Shown in pieces: positions 32,161 to 42,099 of a stretch of 64,000 bases of DNA. Below the pieces are notes generated by a model. The model was not told where the DNA came from. It was given only the letters and a program-made list of their open reading frames with translations, and searched no databases. The stretch is from Micromonospora globbae (lineage in GTDB: Bacteria > Actinomycetota > Actinomycetes > Mycobacteriales > Micromonosporaceae). Position numbers and translations under genes: made by a program. The stretch is from NCBI RefSeq assembly GCF_003610785.1, contig NZ_RAQQ01000001.1:434001-498000 (forward strand), in the 5' to 3' direction. Each line of letters opens with the position of its first letter. Position 1 is the stretch's first letter.

Positions 32161-35061
32161 TCAGCCGTTGGGGAAGAGGTTGCCGTAGTCGGCGTACGCC
32201 ATCGCCACGTCCGCCTGCGCCCAGAACCGGTGGTACGTGAACTCCGGCTCCGGTCCGCCGTCGAGGTACGCCTGCACCTTCGGCCAGTCCGGGTCGCGCT
32301 TGTAGAACGAGCGGATGTCGACGAAGCTCTTGCCCGCCGCGATGGCGTCACCGTTGGGCATCGTCCCGGTCCAGCCCGGCGGGACGTACAGACCCTGCCC
32401 GGTGGCGGCGTCGTAGACGTCGTCGAAGCGCCGGTAGTCGCCCCGCTTCTCCGGCGTCGCCACGCCCTTGGCGTCGCTGGCGGCGTGCAGCGCGTCGAGC
32501 AGCCCCTTGGCGGTGTCCTTCGCCGCCGCGTTGCCGGACTTGGCCGCGTACGCGATGAGGGTCCGCGCGTACGCCGCGGCGATGCCGACGTCGCGGCCGG
32601 TGCTGATCACCTCGACGTGCAGGTTGGTGTTCGGCTGGGGGCTGGTCGGGTTCCAGGTGGCCGGCTGGCCGGTCCAGCGCAGGTCCGACGGGATCGACCA
32701 GTTCGTGCCGAGCGTGGTGTTGGCGATGGCCCACGGCACCCACTTGTCCAGCAGCGCCTTGGCGCGGGCGTTGCCGGTCTGCAGGTACAGCTCGGCGACC
32801 CGCTGCATCGACCAGGCCTGCATGCCGAACCACTGGTTGGACGGCGGGTCGTTGTAGACCGGGTCGACATCGTAGTACATGCCGTAGAACGTGGACGTGC
32901 CGGCCGGCGGCTGGCCGTAGTGGCCGCCCCAGCTGTTGGTGGCCCCGCCGGCGATGCCGCCCTCGGCCGACTGCAACCAGGTGTAGAACTCGAGCTGCCG
33001 TTCGAGGCTCTTCGTCCAGTCGGACACCGCCGTCGGCGACTGCGGCCGCAGTTCGGGAGTGTTGGTGAGCGCCCAGGCCGCGAACGGGTTCTGGTAGCCG
33101 AAGTGGTTGTGGCTGGAACCGATCCGCCAGGACCAGTTCTGGCTGGTGTCGTAGGCGCCACCCCAGGCGTAGTACCAGGACAGCAGGTAGTGCGCGGAGT
33201 CCCGGCCGGTGCCCGCCGGGCAGGTGCTGGCCCCCACGCAGTTGCCGATCTTCTTGAAGTACTTGTCGAACATCGCGTACCGCAGGTAGTCGCCCATCCG
33301 GGCGGCCTTGGCGACGGTGGCCGCCACGTCGGCCTGCCGGCCCTGCGCCTTGGCCCAGGTCAGCGCCCAGTACGCGGCCTGCACGGCCCGGGCGTCGGCG
33401 TCCGGCGCGTTGGTGTACTTCCACTGCTTGGCCGGGGCGTTCGACTCGGAGACGAACAGGTCCAGGTAGCCGTACCGTCCACCGTGGGCGAAGGTGTCGC
33501 AGGACGGCTGGGGCACCGTCTCCCACACCGACTCCTGGGTGCCGCGCTGGAAGGTGTTGATGTACGCCGGCCGGCTGGTGCCGTCGCCGCACCGGCCGTA
33601 GCCGTACACGTTGTCCACGTCGAGCAGCCAGTGCATGCCGTAGATGTCGCCGGTGCCGTAGGTGGACTGCAGCTCGGCGCGCAGCGGGTCCTGACCCACG
33701 GGCACCGACGGCTCCAGCCGGGACGGGTACTGGTTCGGCTGGTCGTGCTCGGCGGCGTACTGCGGCGTGCCGGGCGCGCCGGCCGTGGGCTGGTCGGCGT
33801 GCGACGGGATGATGTACTTCTCCATGACCGTCCAGGCGTTGTTGAACGGCGCCCAGTTCTGGGTCACCCGCCCGTACTGGGCCTCCAGCCACAGCCAGAA
33901 GCTGAACGCCTCGGAGGTCGTCTCGTGCCCGTGGTCGGGCGCCTCGACGATGAGCGTCTCGATCGAGTGGTACGGCACGCCCTCGGGGCTGAAGTAACCC
34001 GAATTCTTGATCTTGCCGTACTGGTCGAGGAACCGCTTCACGTACGCGTTGTCGCCGCCCGGGCTGTCGTTGTCGACCTCGGTCGCCGTGATCGCGAGCG
34101 GGGCGTACCCGGTGGCGGACGCCGTGATGGTGGCCGTCCCGCCGACGGTGTCCGCGTCCTCGGCCGCGGCGACGGTCACCGTGACGCCGGTGTTCCAGTT
34201 GGTGGGGGTCAGCGTCACGGTGCCCGGCGAGACGGTGATGTCGGTGTCCCCCGACCGGGTCAGGGTGACCGGCACGTTGCCGCTCGGCGCGGCGCTGAGC
34301 TTCAGGTTGACCGTGGCGCTGCCGCCCTCGGAGACGCTGACCGCGGACGGCGTGGCGACCAGGACCGGCCCGGTCGCCGGGGTCACCGTGAAGGAGCGCT
34401 CGGCGGTGGCCGTGAGGTTGGCGTTGTCGTACGCCTTGGCCTGCACGGTGTACGAGCCGGCCGGCAGATCCTCCAGCGTGTAGGCGTACGGCGCCGTGGT
34501 GTCGGTGTTGACGAGCAGGCCGTTGCGGTAGAACTCGACCTTGCTGATGGTGCCGTCCGGGTCGCTGGCCGTCGCGGTGAGCGGCACGTCGGCGGGGGCC
34601 TCGAACGGCCCGGCCGGCACGTCCAGCGCGACCGTCGGCGGCTGCTGCGCGGCCCCGCCGCAGGTCACGCCGTTGACCGAGAACGAGGTCGGCGCGGGGT
34701 TGCTGCCGGTGTGGGAGCCGTTGAAGCCGATGGTCGTGCTCGCCCCGGTGCCGAGGCTGCCGTTCCAGGCCTCGTTGGTGGCGGTGACCTGGTTGCCGCT
34801 CTGGCTCCACCGCGCCGACCAGCCCTGGGTGACCCGCTGGTCGCCCGGGAAGGCGAACCGCAGCGTCCAACCGTTGATCGGGTCGCCGAGGTTGCGGATG
34901 GTCACGTTGGCGGTGAAGCCGGTGTTCCAGTCGTTGGTCGCGTAGACCACGTCGCAGGCGGGCGCGGCCTGGGCGGCGCCGGCGGGCACGGTGGCCCCGC
35001 CCACGGCCAGCACGGCGGCGACGATCATCGCGAGCCGGCGGCGTTGTGCCGGGTGTCTCAT
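32161..35061 (-). CDS. Secreted GH48 cellulase with N-terminal CBM2
   Basis: 966 residues. ATG 35061 opens a signal peptide ([12 protein letters not shown], hydrophobic core, cut near AAQA-AP at residue 32), with a GAGGAGA site upstream. Domain order: CBM2 cellulose-binding module (about 34-133, with conserved tryptophans in WNTGF, GWTL and WSARW), bacterial Ig-like domain (about 137-225), Calx-beta-like domain (about 226-325), GH48 catalytic domain (about 330-966). The GH48 acid lies in [12 protein letters not shown] near residue 380. GH48 enzymes are processive exocellulases acting from the reducing end. Two CebR-type palindromes lie upstream. With the divergent GH1 beta-glucosidase it forms a cellulose-to-glucose module. 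Confidence 0.95.
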   Translation of the reverse strand: MRHPAQRRRLAMIVAAVLAVGGATVPAGAAQAAPACDVVYATNDWNTGFTANVTIRNLGDPINGWTLRFAFPGDQRVTQGWSARWSQSGNQVTATNEAWNGSLGTGASTTIGFNGSHTGSNPAPTSFSVNGVTCGGAAQQPPTVALDVPAGPFEAPADVPLTATASDPDGTISKVEFYRNGLLVNTDTTAPYAYTLEDLPAGSYTVQAKAYDNANLTATAERSFTVTPATGPVLVATPSAVSVSEGGSATVNLKLSAAPSGNVPVTLTRSGDTDITVSPGTVTLTPTNWNTGVTVTVAAAEDADTVGGTATITASATGYAPLAITATEVDNDSPGGDNAYVKRFLDQYGKIKNSGYFSPEGVPYHSIETLIVEAPDHGHETTSEAFSFWLWLEAQYGRVTQNWAPFNNAWTVMEKYIIPSHADQPTAGAPGTPQYAAEHDQPNQYPSRLEPSVPVGQDPLRAELQSTYGTGDIYGMHWLLDVDNVYGYGRCGDGTSRPAYINTFQRGTQESVWETVPQPSCDTFAHGGRYGYLDLFVSESNAPAKQWKYTNAPDADARAVQAAYWALTWAKAQGRQADVAATVAKAARMGDYLRYAMFDKYFKKIGNCVGASTCPAGTGRDSAHYLLSWYYAWGGAYDTSQNWSWRIGSSHNHFGYQNPFAAWALTNTPELRPQSPTAVSDWTKSLERQLEFYTWLQSAEGGIAGGATNSWGGHYGQPPAGTSTFYGMYYDVDPVYNDPPSNQWFGMQAWSMQRVAELYLQTGNARAKALLDKWVPWAIANTTLGTNWSIPSDLRWTGQPATWNPTSPQPNTNLHVEVISTGRDVGIAAAYARTLIAYAAKSGNAAAKDTAKGLLDALHAASDAKGVATPEKRGDYRRFDDVYDAATGQGLYVPPGWTGTMPNGDAIAAGKSFVDIRSFYKRDPDWPKVQAYLDGGPEPEFTYHRFWAQADVAMAYADYGNLFPNG

Positions 35062-35318
35062 GCGCGGTGTCTCCTCGGACCAGGCCGGGGCGTTCGCCCC
35101 GGCGAGGCGCCGTGCCGCGGTGGGTGGTGGCGTGCGGCGTTCCACGGCGCCCGGGAGTGGGTGGTCGCCCCGGGCCCGGGCCGGGGTAGCGGAGGGACTT
35201 GCCCTGCGGGCGCCCTCCGGGTGCGTGCGTTCGACCGAGCCGGTCGTGCCGGCTGCCCTTCGGCGACCCGCGTGCGCGCGAGCTGGCTCCTCGTTCGCGC
35301 TGGGACGACAGTCTGTCA

Positions 35319-35332
35319 TGGAAGCGCTCCCA
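35319..35332. promoter_or_regulatory. CebR-type operator 1
   Basis: TGGAAGCGCTCCCA differs by one base from the 14-bp palindrome TGGGAGCGCTCCCA bound by CebR, the cellobiose-responsive LacI-type repressor of actinomycetes. It lies about 260 bases upstream of the GH48 start, so it probably controls cellulase transcription. Confidence 0.85.
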
Positions 35333-35376
35333 CGACAAGCATGCGATCGGGATGTTTCGATCTCGTTCGGGGTCTT

Positions 35377-35403
35377 TTGCAAACGGGTGACGGGCGTTAC
35401 AGT
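35377..35403 (+). promoter_or_regulatory. Candidate plus-strand promoter
   Basis: TTGCAA at 35377-35382 and TACAGT at 35398-35403 resemble a -35 and -10 pair with a short 15-base spacer. Transcription would begin near 35410, 9 bases before the second CebR-type operator. This points away from the cellulase gene, towards a region with no clear gene. Confidence 0.3.
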
Positions 35404-35418
35404 CGCAAGCATCGTCGA

Positions 35419-35432
35419 TGGGAGCGCTTCCA
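35419..35432. promoter_or_regulatory. CebR-type operator 2
   Basis: TGGGAGCGCTTCCA is a one-base variant of the CebR palindrome. Its centre is exactly 100 bases from that of operator 1, so one repressor pair could loop the DNA between them. It also overlaps the expected start of a plus-strand transcript. Confidence 0.85.
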
Positions 35433-35642
35433 TCGACAGCGGTGCAACAACAAGATCGCCGGACCGTCCTGACCCGACGGCCGGGGACCAGCCCGAAGGC
35501 TGACGGTGCGCCAGCCCGGACGCCGCCGCCAGCCTCGCCCGCCACAACGGAGGGAGGTGGATCCGAAAGCCACTCGCGTGGCCCGGCTCCCGCGCGACAC
35601 GCACGGCAGGACGCCCATTCCGCCCGTGCGTGTGCAGCAACG

Positions 35643-35675
35643 GTGGGGACGGGGGTTGCCCTCCCCCGTCCCCAC
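35643..35675. terminator. Strong hairpin in the cellulase/glucosidase intergenic
   Basis: A perfect 13-bp stem GTGGGGACGGGGG (35643-35655) with CCCCCGTCCCCAC (35663-35675) and a 7-base loop. On the plus strand it is followed by ACTAAA. No gene ends here, so it may terminate a short transcript from the candidate promoter at 35377, or insulate the GH1 gene. Confidence 0.55.
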
Positions 35676-35734
35676 ACTAAACCCCGTCACACGATGGGAA
35701 AAGAGGCCGACGGGACAGGCGCGAACGCCGCCCG

Positions 35735-35947
35735 GCCGGCCCCGACCACCCCGCCCACCCCACCCCCGGCCGGCCCGGCCGCTGCCCCGGGCCAGCTCCC
35801 GCCCGGCCCGGCCAGGCCCCGGCCCAGCCAGGCCCCCGCCCAGCCAGGCCCCGCCGGCCTCGCCCGACTCGGCCCGGTCGGCCCCGGCCCAGCTCGCCCC
35901 GCTCACCCCGCTCACCCCGCTCGGCCCGCCTCGGCCCGCCTCGGCCC
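35735..35947. repeat. C-rich low-complexity tract
   Basis: About 210 bases of plus strand consist mainly of C with G, in degenerate repeats of CCCAGCCAGGCCCC, CCGGCCCGGCC and CGCTCACCCCGCTCACCCC types. Purines other than in GG pairs are scarce. Long reading frames cross it in several frames only because stops are rare; none resembles a protein. Confidence 0.7.
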
Positions 35948-36008
35948 GGTGATCATGAGGTTACCGGGCCCTTCTGTCCCCTTCGTCCCCGCTAACGTCA
36001 TGATCACC
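35948..36008. repeat. Long imperfect inverted repeat
   Basis: GGTGATCATGAGGTTA (35948-35963) and TAACGTCATGATCACC (35993-36008) match at 15 of 16 positions as inverted repeats, with a 29-base centre. The arms are markedly AT-richer than their surroundings. It may be a dispersed palindromic element, a protein-binding site, or a hairpin in the leader of upstream transcripts. Confidence 0.7.
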
Positions 36009-36090
36009 GCGTGTCGGGCGGGCGCCGTCGCGCGTGCGGTGCCGGCTCCCGCCGGCACGGTGCGGGCGGCTCGACGGGCTGCCCTATGCT

Positions 36091-36104
36091 TGGGAGCGCT
36101 CCCG
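36091..36104. promoter_or_regulatory. CebR-type operator 3 at the GH1 promoter
   Basis: TGGGAGCGCTCCCG matches the CebR palindrome except for the last base. A TATGCT -10-like hexamer (36085-36090) abuts it, so the transcription start would lie inside the operator. The GH1 ATG follows 37 bases later, preceded by an AGGAGA site. Confidence 0.88.
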
Positions 36105-36140
36105 TCCTCGGCGGGAGCTTCGCGTCCACGAGGAGAACCG

Positions 36141-37481
36141 ATGTCGATGTCCACTCCGCAGCGCCCGCCGCTGCGCTTCCCACCCGACTTCGGCTGGGGC
36201 GCGGCCACCTCGGCGTACCAGATCGAGGGGGCGGTCAAGGAGGACGGCCGGGGCGAGTCGGTCTGGGACACGTTCAGCCGGACGCCGGGGCGTATCCGCA
36301 ACGGCGACACCGGTGAGGTCGCCGCCGACCACTACCACCGGTACCGCGAGGACCTGGACCTCATGCGCGACCTCGGCCTGCGCAGCTACCGGTTCTCCAT
36401 CGCCTGGCCCCGGATCCAGCCCGACGGCACCGGTACGCCCAACCAGCGCGGCCTGGACTTCTACCGGCGGCTCGTCGACGGCCTGCACGAGCGGGGCATC
36501 GCCCCGATGGCCACCCTGTTCCACTGGGACCTGCCCCAGGCGCTGCAGGACGCCGGCGGCTGGGAGGCACGCGACACGGCGTACCGCTTCGCCGACTACG
36601 CCGAGGCGGTGTTCCGCGCCCTCGGCGACCGCGTTCCCGTCTGGCTCACCATCAACGAGCCGAAGACGGTGGTGCAGAACGGCTACCTCTCCGGCCACCA
36701 CGCGCCCGGCCGGCAGGACCCCGACGCCGCCTACCTCGTGGCCCACCACCTCCAGCTCGCCCACGGCCTGGCGGTACGGGCGCTGCGCGCCAACGGCACG
36801 GGACGGATCGGGCCGGCCTTCAACCTGCACCCCTGCTACCCGGCCGACGACTCACCGGAGGCGACGGCGGCCACCCGCCTCTACGACGGCTACGAGAACC
36901 GCCTCTACCTCGACCCCGTCCTCACCGGCCGCTACCCCGACGACGTCCTGGCGGACCTCGGGCCGGACAGCCGGATGGTGCGCGGCATCGCGGACGGCGA
37001 CCTGGAGATCATCTCCTCCCCGGTCGACCTGCTGGCCGTGCAGTACTACACGCCGATCTACGTGACGGCCGCCGGCGACACGGTGCGGCGGTGGCCGACC
37101 TCCGAGGCGGAGTGGCAGCAGATCTACCCGGAGGGCCTGTACGACATCCTCACCCGGGTCACCCGCGACTACGGGCCGATCCCGATCACCGTCACGGAGA
37201 ACGGCCTGCCCACCCCGGACACCCTGGACGCGCACGGCACCGTGGACGACGCCGGCCGCGTCGCGTTCCTCCGCGACCATCTGGCCGCCGCCCACCGGGC
37301 GCTGGCGGCCGGGGTGCCCCTGGAGAGCTTCCACGTCTGGTCGCTGCTGGACAACTTCGAGTGGGCCGAGGGGTACGACCAGCGGTGGGGCCTCGTCTAC
37401 GTGGACTACGCCACCCAGCGCCGCGTCCTGAAGCGCAGCGCGCACTGGTACCGCACGGTCATCGCCGACAACGGCTTCTGA
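36141..37481 (+). CDS. GH1 beta-glucosidase
   Basis: 446 residues, ATG 36141, AGGAGA site at 36131. The N-terminal signature FPPDFGWGAATSAYQIEGAV and two catalytic glutamates are present: Glu173 in TINEPK (acid/base) and Glu353 in TVTENGLP (nucleophile). The length is typical for GH1. There is no signal peptide, so it cleaves imported cellobiose inside the cell. A CebR operator at its promoter couples it to cellobiose uptake and to the divergent GH48 cellulase. In the wider family the substrate could also be other beta-glucosides. The long in-frame extension upstream (to 35418) is not coding. Confidence 0.95.
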   Translation: MSMSTPQRPPLRFPPDFGWGAATSAYQIEGAVKEDGRGESVWDTFSRTPGRIRNGDTGEVAADHYHRYREDLDLMRDLGLRSYRFSIAWPRIQPDGTGTPNQRGLDFYRRLVDGLHERGIAPMATLFHWDLPQALQDAGGWEARDTAYRFADYAEAVFRALGDRVPVWLTINEPKTVVQNGYLSGHHAPGRQDPDAAYLVAHHLQLAHGLAVRALRANGTGRIGPAFNLHPCYPADDSPEATAATRLYDGYENRLYLDPVLTGRYPDDVLADLGPDSRMVRGIADGDLEIISSPVDLLAVQYYTPIYVTAAGDTVRRWPTSEAEWQQIYPEGLYDILTRVTRDYGPIPITVTENGLPTPDTLDAHGTVDDAGRVAFLRDHLAAAHRALAAGVPLESFHVWSLLDNFEWAEGYDQRWGLVYVDYATQRRVLKRSAHWYRTVIADNGF

Positions 37482-37558
37482 CCCGCGGCCCGGTCAGGGC
37501 GGGCCCGCGTCGCATCCCGCCTCGGGCCGGCCAGGTGACGCCGGCCCGCCGCGGCCGC

Positions 37559-37647
37559 GAACGCCGCACGCCGCTCCGGGCCGGCCACGAACGTCGCCCG
37601 CATCCCGGACCGGCCGCGAACGCCGCACCCCGCTCCGGGCCGGCCAC
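37559..37647. repeat. 30-bp imperfect tandem repeat, three copies
   Basis: Three units of 30, 29 and 30 bases begin GAACGCCGCAC, GAACGTCGCCC and GAACGCCGCAC and end GGGCCGGCCAC, GGACCGGCCGC and GGGCCGGCCAC. They fill the space between the converging GH1 and Roadblock genes. Each unit contains a GGCCGGCC-like palindrome. The spacing is contiguous, so this is not a CRISPR array. Confidence 0.65.
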
Positions 37648-37682
37648 GACGCCGGCCCGGGGCCCGGGCCGGCCGGGGCTGG

Positions 37683-38105
37683 TCAGCGGGGCAGCGCCTG
37701 CTGCAACTCGGCGCGGAGCGCCGGCGTGAGCATCTCCCCCGCCTGCTTGGCCAGCCGGGCCATCTCGTAGCCCACGACGCCGATGTCGGCGTCGGCCGCC
37801 GCGAGGGTGGCGAGGATCGACCCGTCGCGGACCTGCATCACCAGGAAGTAGCCGCGGCCCATCTCGACCACCGTCTGCTTGACCACGTCCCCGTCGAACA
37901 TCTGGGCGGCGCCCGAGGTGATGCTCATCAGCCCCGAAGTCACCGCGGCCAGCTTGTCGGCGTGGTCGCGGGGCAGGTGGTCGGAGACCGCCACGAGCAG
38001 ACCGTCCGAGGAGACCACCGCCGCGTGGGCGACCCCGGGCACCCGCTGGGCGAAGGCGCTGACGAGCCAGCTCAGGTCCCGCGCCTCCTGACTCAACGTC
38101 GTCAC
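37683..38105 (-). CDS. Roadblock/LC7 domain protein (CvnB-like)
   Basis: 140 residues, GTG 38105 overlapping the kinase stop (GTGA). The domain starts [20 protein letters not shown], then [20 protein letters not shown], with a central [20 protein letters not shown]. Such proteins are the B component of actinobacterial conservons, where they modulate a Ras-like GTPase (CvnD) and bind the kinase CvnA. In a complete conservon a DUF742 protein and a GTPase follow. Here the next sequence is a tandem repeat and the end of the GH1 gene, so those partners are absent from this locus. Confidence 0.92.
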   Translation of the reverse strand: MTTLSQEARDLSWLVSAFAQRVPGVAHAAVVSSDGLLVAVSDHLPRDHADKLAAVTSGLMSITSGAAQMFDGDVVKQTVVEMGRGYFLVMQVRDGSILATLAAADADIGVVGYEMARLAKQAGEMLTPALRAELQQALPR

Positions 38106-40591
38106 TGTCGTCGTCCTCCCTCCCCGGCGCCGCCGGTGGGCGGCACGGGTATCTCGGTGGTGTCCTCCGCCTCGGCCCGCCGTACTCCGTTGTAGAGGCG
38201 GGAGAGCATTCCGCCGACGGCCTCCGGGTCCGGCTCGTACGCCGCCGGGGCCGGTGGGTGCGGCGCCGACCCGGTGACCGCGGCGAGCTGGGCCATCGGT
38301 ACGCGCACCGGCAGGCCCCGGGCGTTGACGCCCCCGGTCACCGGCGTCGGCGGCGGGACGACCGGGCCGGTGACGGCCGGCGCCGGTGATCCGTGCCGCG
38401 ACCACCAGCCGCCTCCGGACGGGGCGGCGGCCGGGGCGAGGACGTCCTCGGCGCGTACCGGCGTCCGGCGGGTCTGCCGGGGGACCCCGGCGGGACGGCG
38501 TCCCGCCACGGGCCGGTCGACCGCGCCGGCCGTCCCGGCGATCCCGGCGGTGAGCATCCGTGCCGTCGCGGCCGGCTCGATCTGCCCGGTCGGCGCCGGC
38601 GCGAGCAGCGCGCCCGGCAGCCGGATCACCGCGACCAGGCCGTCCTGCCCGCCGTGCAGCCGTACGCGGACGCCGAGCCGGGACGCCAGGTGGCTGACCA
38701 CGAACAGACCCATCCGCTCGACCGTCGCCACGTCGGCGGCCGGCGGCGTGGCGAGCACGCCGTTCGCCTCGGCGAGAGCACCGGGGCTCATGCCCAGGCC
38801 CCGGTCGGTGATCTCGACGACCGCGCCGGCCCCCTCGGCCCGGGCGGTGACGGAGACGGTGGTGTCCGGCCGGGAGAACGCGGTGGCGTTCTCCAGCAGC
38901 TCGGCGAGGAGGTGCACCAGCTCCCCCACCGCGTGCCCCACGACGTGCAGCTCGGCCACCGACTCGTGGCGGACCCGCTGGTACTGCTCGATCTCGGCGG
39001 CGGCGGCGAGCAGGACGGCGCCCAGCCCGACCGGCCGGGGCCACCGCCGGGTGGACTCGGTGCCGGCGAGCACCAGCAGGCTCTCGTCGTTGCGGCGCAT
39101 CCGGGCGGCCAGGTGGTCCAGCTTGAACAGGTTCTCGAGCTGGATCGGATCGCCCTCCTCGCGTTCCAGCTCGTCGAGCAGCTCCAGCTGCCGTTCCACC
39201 AGCACCTGGCTGCGCCGGGCGAGGTTCACGAACATGGCGTTGACGTTGCGCCGCATCATGGCCTGCTCGACGGCCACGCTCACGGCGCTGCGGTGCACGG
39301 CCACGAAGGCCTCCGCGAGTTCCCCGATCTCGTCGAGCGACCGGACGACGGCGGGCGCGACCTCGATGTGCGGCACGCCGCCGGTGACCGTGCGCAGCCG
39401 GTCCAGCGCGTCGGGCAGCTCGACCTGCGCGATCCGCAGCGCCTGGCCGCGCAGCACCCGGATGGACCGGGCGACGGACCGGCCGACGAGGAGGGAGATG
39501 AGCACGGCGACCAGCAGCACCGCCACGATCCCGCCGACCACCAGCAGGGTGGTGCGCAGCTGGCCGGCGGCGGCGCCGTCGGCCTGCCGGACCGCGTCGT
39601 CCAGCACACCCGCCTCGGCCTGCCGCAGCAGCTCCTGCCGTTCCTCGCTGGCGGCCCACCACTGCGCGGCGGGCAGCACCGCGGGCGCCGCCCCGCCCGT
39701 GGGGAGGCTCTGCTCCTCGAGCCGGGCGGCGGCCGTGAACGCCGCGTCGACCGACATCTCGTCGTACCGGCGGATCTGGTCGGTGGTGGCGGCCACCCGG
39801 AACGCGCCGAGGGCGGTGAGCTGCTGGGCCCGCAGGTCGGAGAGGACGATCTGGTCCTCCGGCCCGTACCGGCCGGCGCGGGCGGCGGCGTACAGCTCGG
39901 CGCGGATGCGCGAGGTCAGCTCCTTGACCCGGGCCAGCTGCACGTAGCGCAGCACCGCGTCGCTGAGGGCCGGGCGGTCCTGGCCGGGGGTGGGTTCGGC
40001 GAGCAGGTCGAGCAGGGCGCCGACGGCCCGGTGGTAGGTGCCCAGGATGGTGTCGCTGCTCAACACCGCGGGCGGCACGGCCGGTCTGATGTAGACGATC
40101 TGGTCGTACGCCTCCAGCACCTCGGAGTACGCGACCCGCCAGGACGCGTCCGCGTCGGCCAGCGGCTGCGCCGCGCGGCGCAGGTCGGCGACGGCCTGGT
40201 CGGTGGCGGCCTGCAACGGCTCCAGCGCCGTGATCGCGGCGTCCCGGTCGGCCGCGCCCGCCGCCCGGCGCAGTTCGGCCAGCTCGCCGGCCGACCGGTC
40301 CCGCTCCTGCTGGATGCGGTGCACGGCCGCCGTGATCTGCCGGCCGATGCCGACCTGCTCGGCGAAGTCGCTGAGCACCGTGGTCTGCCCGACGAGGGAG
40401 CGGGTCTGCACGCCGGCCAGGACGAGGAACGCCACCGACGGGACGACGAGCACCGTGGCGAGCTTCGTCCGCATGCGCCAGTCGCGCGGCCGGAGCGGGG
40501 AGCGGCGCCGGTGCGGCACGACCCGGACGTCGAAGCGACGCCGGCGGTGGCTGGACACCGCGCCGCGCGTCGGGTCCGCACCTGCGCCCAC
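38102..40591 (-). CDS. CvnA-like nitrate-sensor-type histidine kinase
   Basis: 829 residues. GTG 40591 is chosen for a GGAGGAGGAGG site 6 bases upstream; the frame opens at TTG 40645. A first membrane helix (about 40-62) and a second (about 330-355) bracket an outside NIT-type helical sensor domain ([30 protein letters not shown]). HAMP follows, then a coiled region [20 protein letters not shown] in place of a classic H-box. The HATPase has N-box [10 protein letters not shown] and G-box DRGLGM. A long Pro/Ala-rich tail follows. CvnA kinases signal through Roadblock, DUF742 and GTPase partners; only the Roadblock gene is here. No ordinary phospho-acceptor histidine motif is evident. Confidence 0.9.
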   Translation of the reverse strand: MGAGADPTRGAVSSHRRRRFDVRVVPHRRRSPLRPRDWRMRTKLATVLVVPSVAFLVLAGVQTRSLVGQTTVLSDFAEQVGIGRQITAAVHRIQQERDRSAGELAELRRAAGAADRDAAITALEPLQAATDQAVADLRRAAQPLADADASWRVAYSEVLEAYDQIVYIRPAVPPAVLSSDTILGTYHRAVGALLDLLAEPTPGQDRPALSDAVLRYVQLARVKELTSRIRAELYAAARAGRYGPEDQIVLSDLRAQQLTALGAFRVAATTDQIRRYDEMSVDAAFTAAARLEEQSLPTGGAAPAVLPAAQWWAASEERQELLRQAEAGVLDDAVRQADGAAAGQLRTTLLVVGGIVAVLLVAVLISLLVGRSVARSIRVLRGQALRIAQVELPDALDRLRTVTGGVPHIEVAPAVVRSLDEIGELAEAFVAVHRSAVSVAVEQAMMRRNVNAMFVNLARRSQVLVERQLELLDELEREEGDPIQLENLFKLDHLAARMRRNDESLLVLAGTESTRRWPRPVGLGAVLLAAAAEIEQYQRVRHESVAELHVVGHAVGELVHLLAELLENATAFSRPDTTVSVTARAEGAGAVVEITDRGLGMSPGALAEANGVLATPPAADVATVERMGLFVVSHLASRLGVRVRLHGGQDGLVAVIRLPGALLAPAPTGQIEPAATARMLTAGIAGTAGAVDRPVAGRRPAGVPRQTRRTPVRAEDVLAPAAAPSGGGWWSRHGSPAPAVTGPVVPPPTPVTGGVNARGLPVRVPMAQLAAVTGSAPHPPAPAAYEPDPEAVGGMLSRLYNGVRRAEAEDTTEIPVPPTGGAGEGGRRQ

Positions 40592-40686
40592 GCTGCCTCC
40601 TCCTCCCCGCGCGTCCGCCGCGACCGGGGAGCGCAGTCCATCCAACCAGGCCCGGGAGTGGTGTCAACGGCCCGAACGCCGGGCGG

Positions 40687-42099
40687 TCAGGATCGATCCT
40701 GCGGGCGAGACGGACCTGCCGTGGTCGGTGAGATCAACTCATCCGTCCGGCCGATGTCGGCCAACCCGGCGGCCTCCTCGAACCGTCCCAACGCGACCAA
40801 CGCCGCGCCCGTCGCCCCGATCTCCGGGTTGCGTTGGTGCGACACGTCCCGCGGCGCGAGCGCCGCGGCGAACGCCTGCCGCCACCACACCGAGGCGGCC
40901 ATCGCTCCCCCGCCGAGCACCACGGACACCTGCCGGTCGACCGTGGACTCCAGCACGCCGAGGTCCTCCGCGACCATCTCGCACAGGCCCTGCATGAGCC
41001 CCGCGAGGATGTCGACGGCCGTGGTCCCGAAGCTCAACCCGCGCAGCTCACCCGAGCCGGCCGGGGCGAGGCCGGGCGGGCGGTCCCCGCCGAAGCGGAC
41101 GTCGGCCGGCCGGCCGCCACCGGGGGGCACCAGCGCGAGCGCCGCGTCCAGCTCGGCGCCGACCGGCAGCCTCAGCTCGCGGTTGGCCCAGGCGAACAGG
41201 TTGCCCCCGGAGGAGTACGCGGCGCCGGTCACCACGTGGTCGTGGTCGACCCGGTAGCGCCACAGCCGCTCCGGCAGGCGGGGCAGCTCCTGCCCGGCGG
41301 GCACCCGCTGGAGCAGCCGTACGGCCGCGGAGGTGCCGACCGTCACGGCGGCCCGGCTCGGGTCGACGCACCCCGAGCCGACGTTCGACGCCGCGCCGTC
41401 ACCCACCGGCGCCGACCACGGCACGCCGGCCAGCGCGGCCCACCGCTTCGCGTGCTCCGGCCGCAGCCGCCCGTGCCAGCCCATCGGCGCGAGCCCGGGC
41501 AACTGGTCGACCCGGGCGCCGGCCAGCGACAGCGCCTCGGCGTCCCAGGTGAGCGTCCGCAGGTCGAGCAGGCCGGTCCCGGAGGCCTGGGAGATCGACA
41601 TCGGCGCCTCGTCGAGCAGCTCACCGAGCAGGTACTCGACGAGGCCCGTGAAGCGGGCGACCCGGCTGCCCGCCCGTTCCCGCAGCCAGGGCAGCCGCAC
41701 CGACCAGTAGCCCCGGTGCCACCAGGTGCCGGTGCGCTGGTGGTAGTCGTCCGCGTCGACGGGCCCCCGCGACGAGGCCGGGGGTGTCGGCCGGGTGTCC
41801 AGCCAGGTGACCGCCGGCCCGAGCGGTTCGCCGCCCCGGGCGAGCGGGATCACCGAGTGCCACTGCCCGGAGACCGCGACCAGCTCGACGTCGCGCAGGT
41901 GACCGGCGTCGGAGAGTTCGTCCAGGCACTCGACCAGGCACGCGAGGTACGAGGGCCCGTCGAGCGTGCCGGTGCCGTCGTCGCCGATGGCCAGGCTGAC
42001 CTTCCGCCGCGCCAGGGCGCCCGGCACCGGCTGGGTCTCCTCGTCGAGCACCAGCCCGCGTACCGACGAGGTGCCCAGGTCGAGCGCGAGAATGTTCAT
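40687..42099 (-). CDS. FGGY-family carbohydrate kinase (gluconokinase-like)
   Basis: 470 residues, ATG 42099. It begins [17 protein letters not shown], the phosphate-binding strand of the sugar kinase/actin fold. It has [12 protein letters not shown] and WLDTRP in the sugar site, the catalytic aspartate in [11 protein letters not shown] near 240, the second phosphate motif [12 protein letters not shown], and the adenosine motif [17 protein letters not shown] near 390. The pattern SGQWHS is closest to gluconate or xylulose kinases, and the exact sugar cannot be fixed. It is divergent from the trp leader. Confidence 0.88.
   Translation of the reverse strand: MNILALDLGTSSVRGLVLDEETQPVPGALARRKVSLAIGDDGTGTLDGPSYLACLVECLDELSDAGHLRDVELVAVSGQWHSVIPLARGGEPLGPAVTWLDTRPTPPASSRGPVDADDYHQRTGTWWHRGYWSVRLPWLRERAGSRVARFTGLVEYLLGELLDEAPMSISQASGTGLLDLRTLTWDAEALSLAGARVDQLPGLAPMGWHGRLRPEHAKRWAALAGVPWSAPVGDGAASNVGSGCVDPSRAAVTVGTSAAVRLLQRVPAGQELPRLPERLWRYRVDHDHVVTGAAYSSGGNLFAWANRELRLPVGAELDAALALVPPGGGRPADVRFGGDRPPGLAPAGSGELRGLSFGTTAVDILAGLMQGLCEMVAEDLGVLESTVDRQVSVVLGGGAMAASVWWRQAFAAALAPRDVSHQRNPEIGATGAALVALGRFEEAAGLADIGRTDELISPTTAGPSRPQDRS

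Noticed and set aside
35418..36140. In-frame N-terminal extension of the GH1 beta-glucosidase
   Set aside because: It crosses a strong hairpin, a low-complexity C-rich tract, an inverted repeat and the CebR operator. GH1 homology starts just after ATG 36141, which has its own ribosome site.
37559..37647. CRISPR-like repeat
   Set aside because: The units are contiguous with no spacers between them, and there are only three copies.
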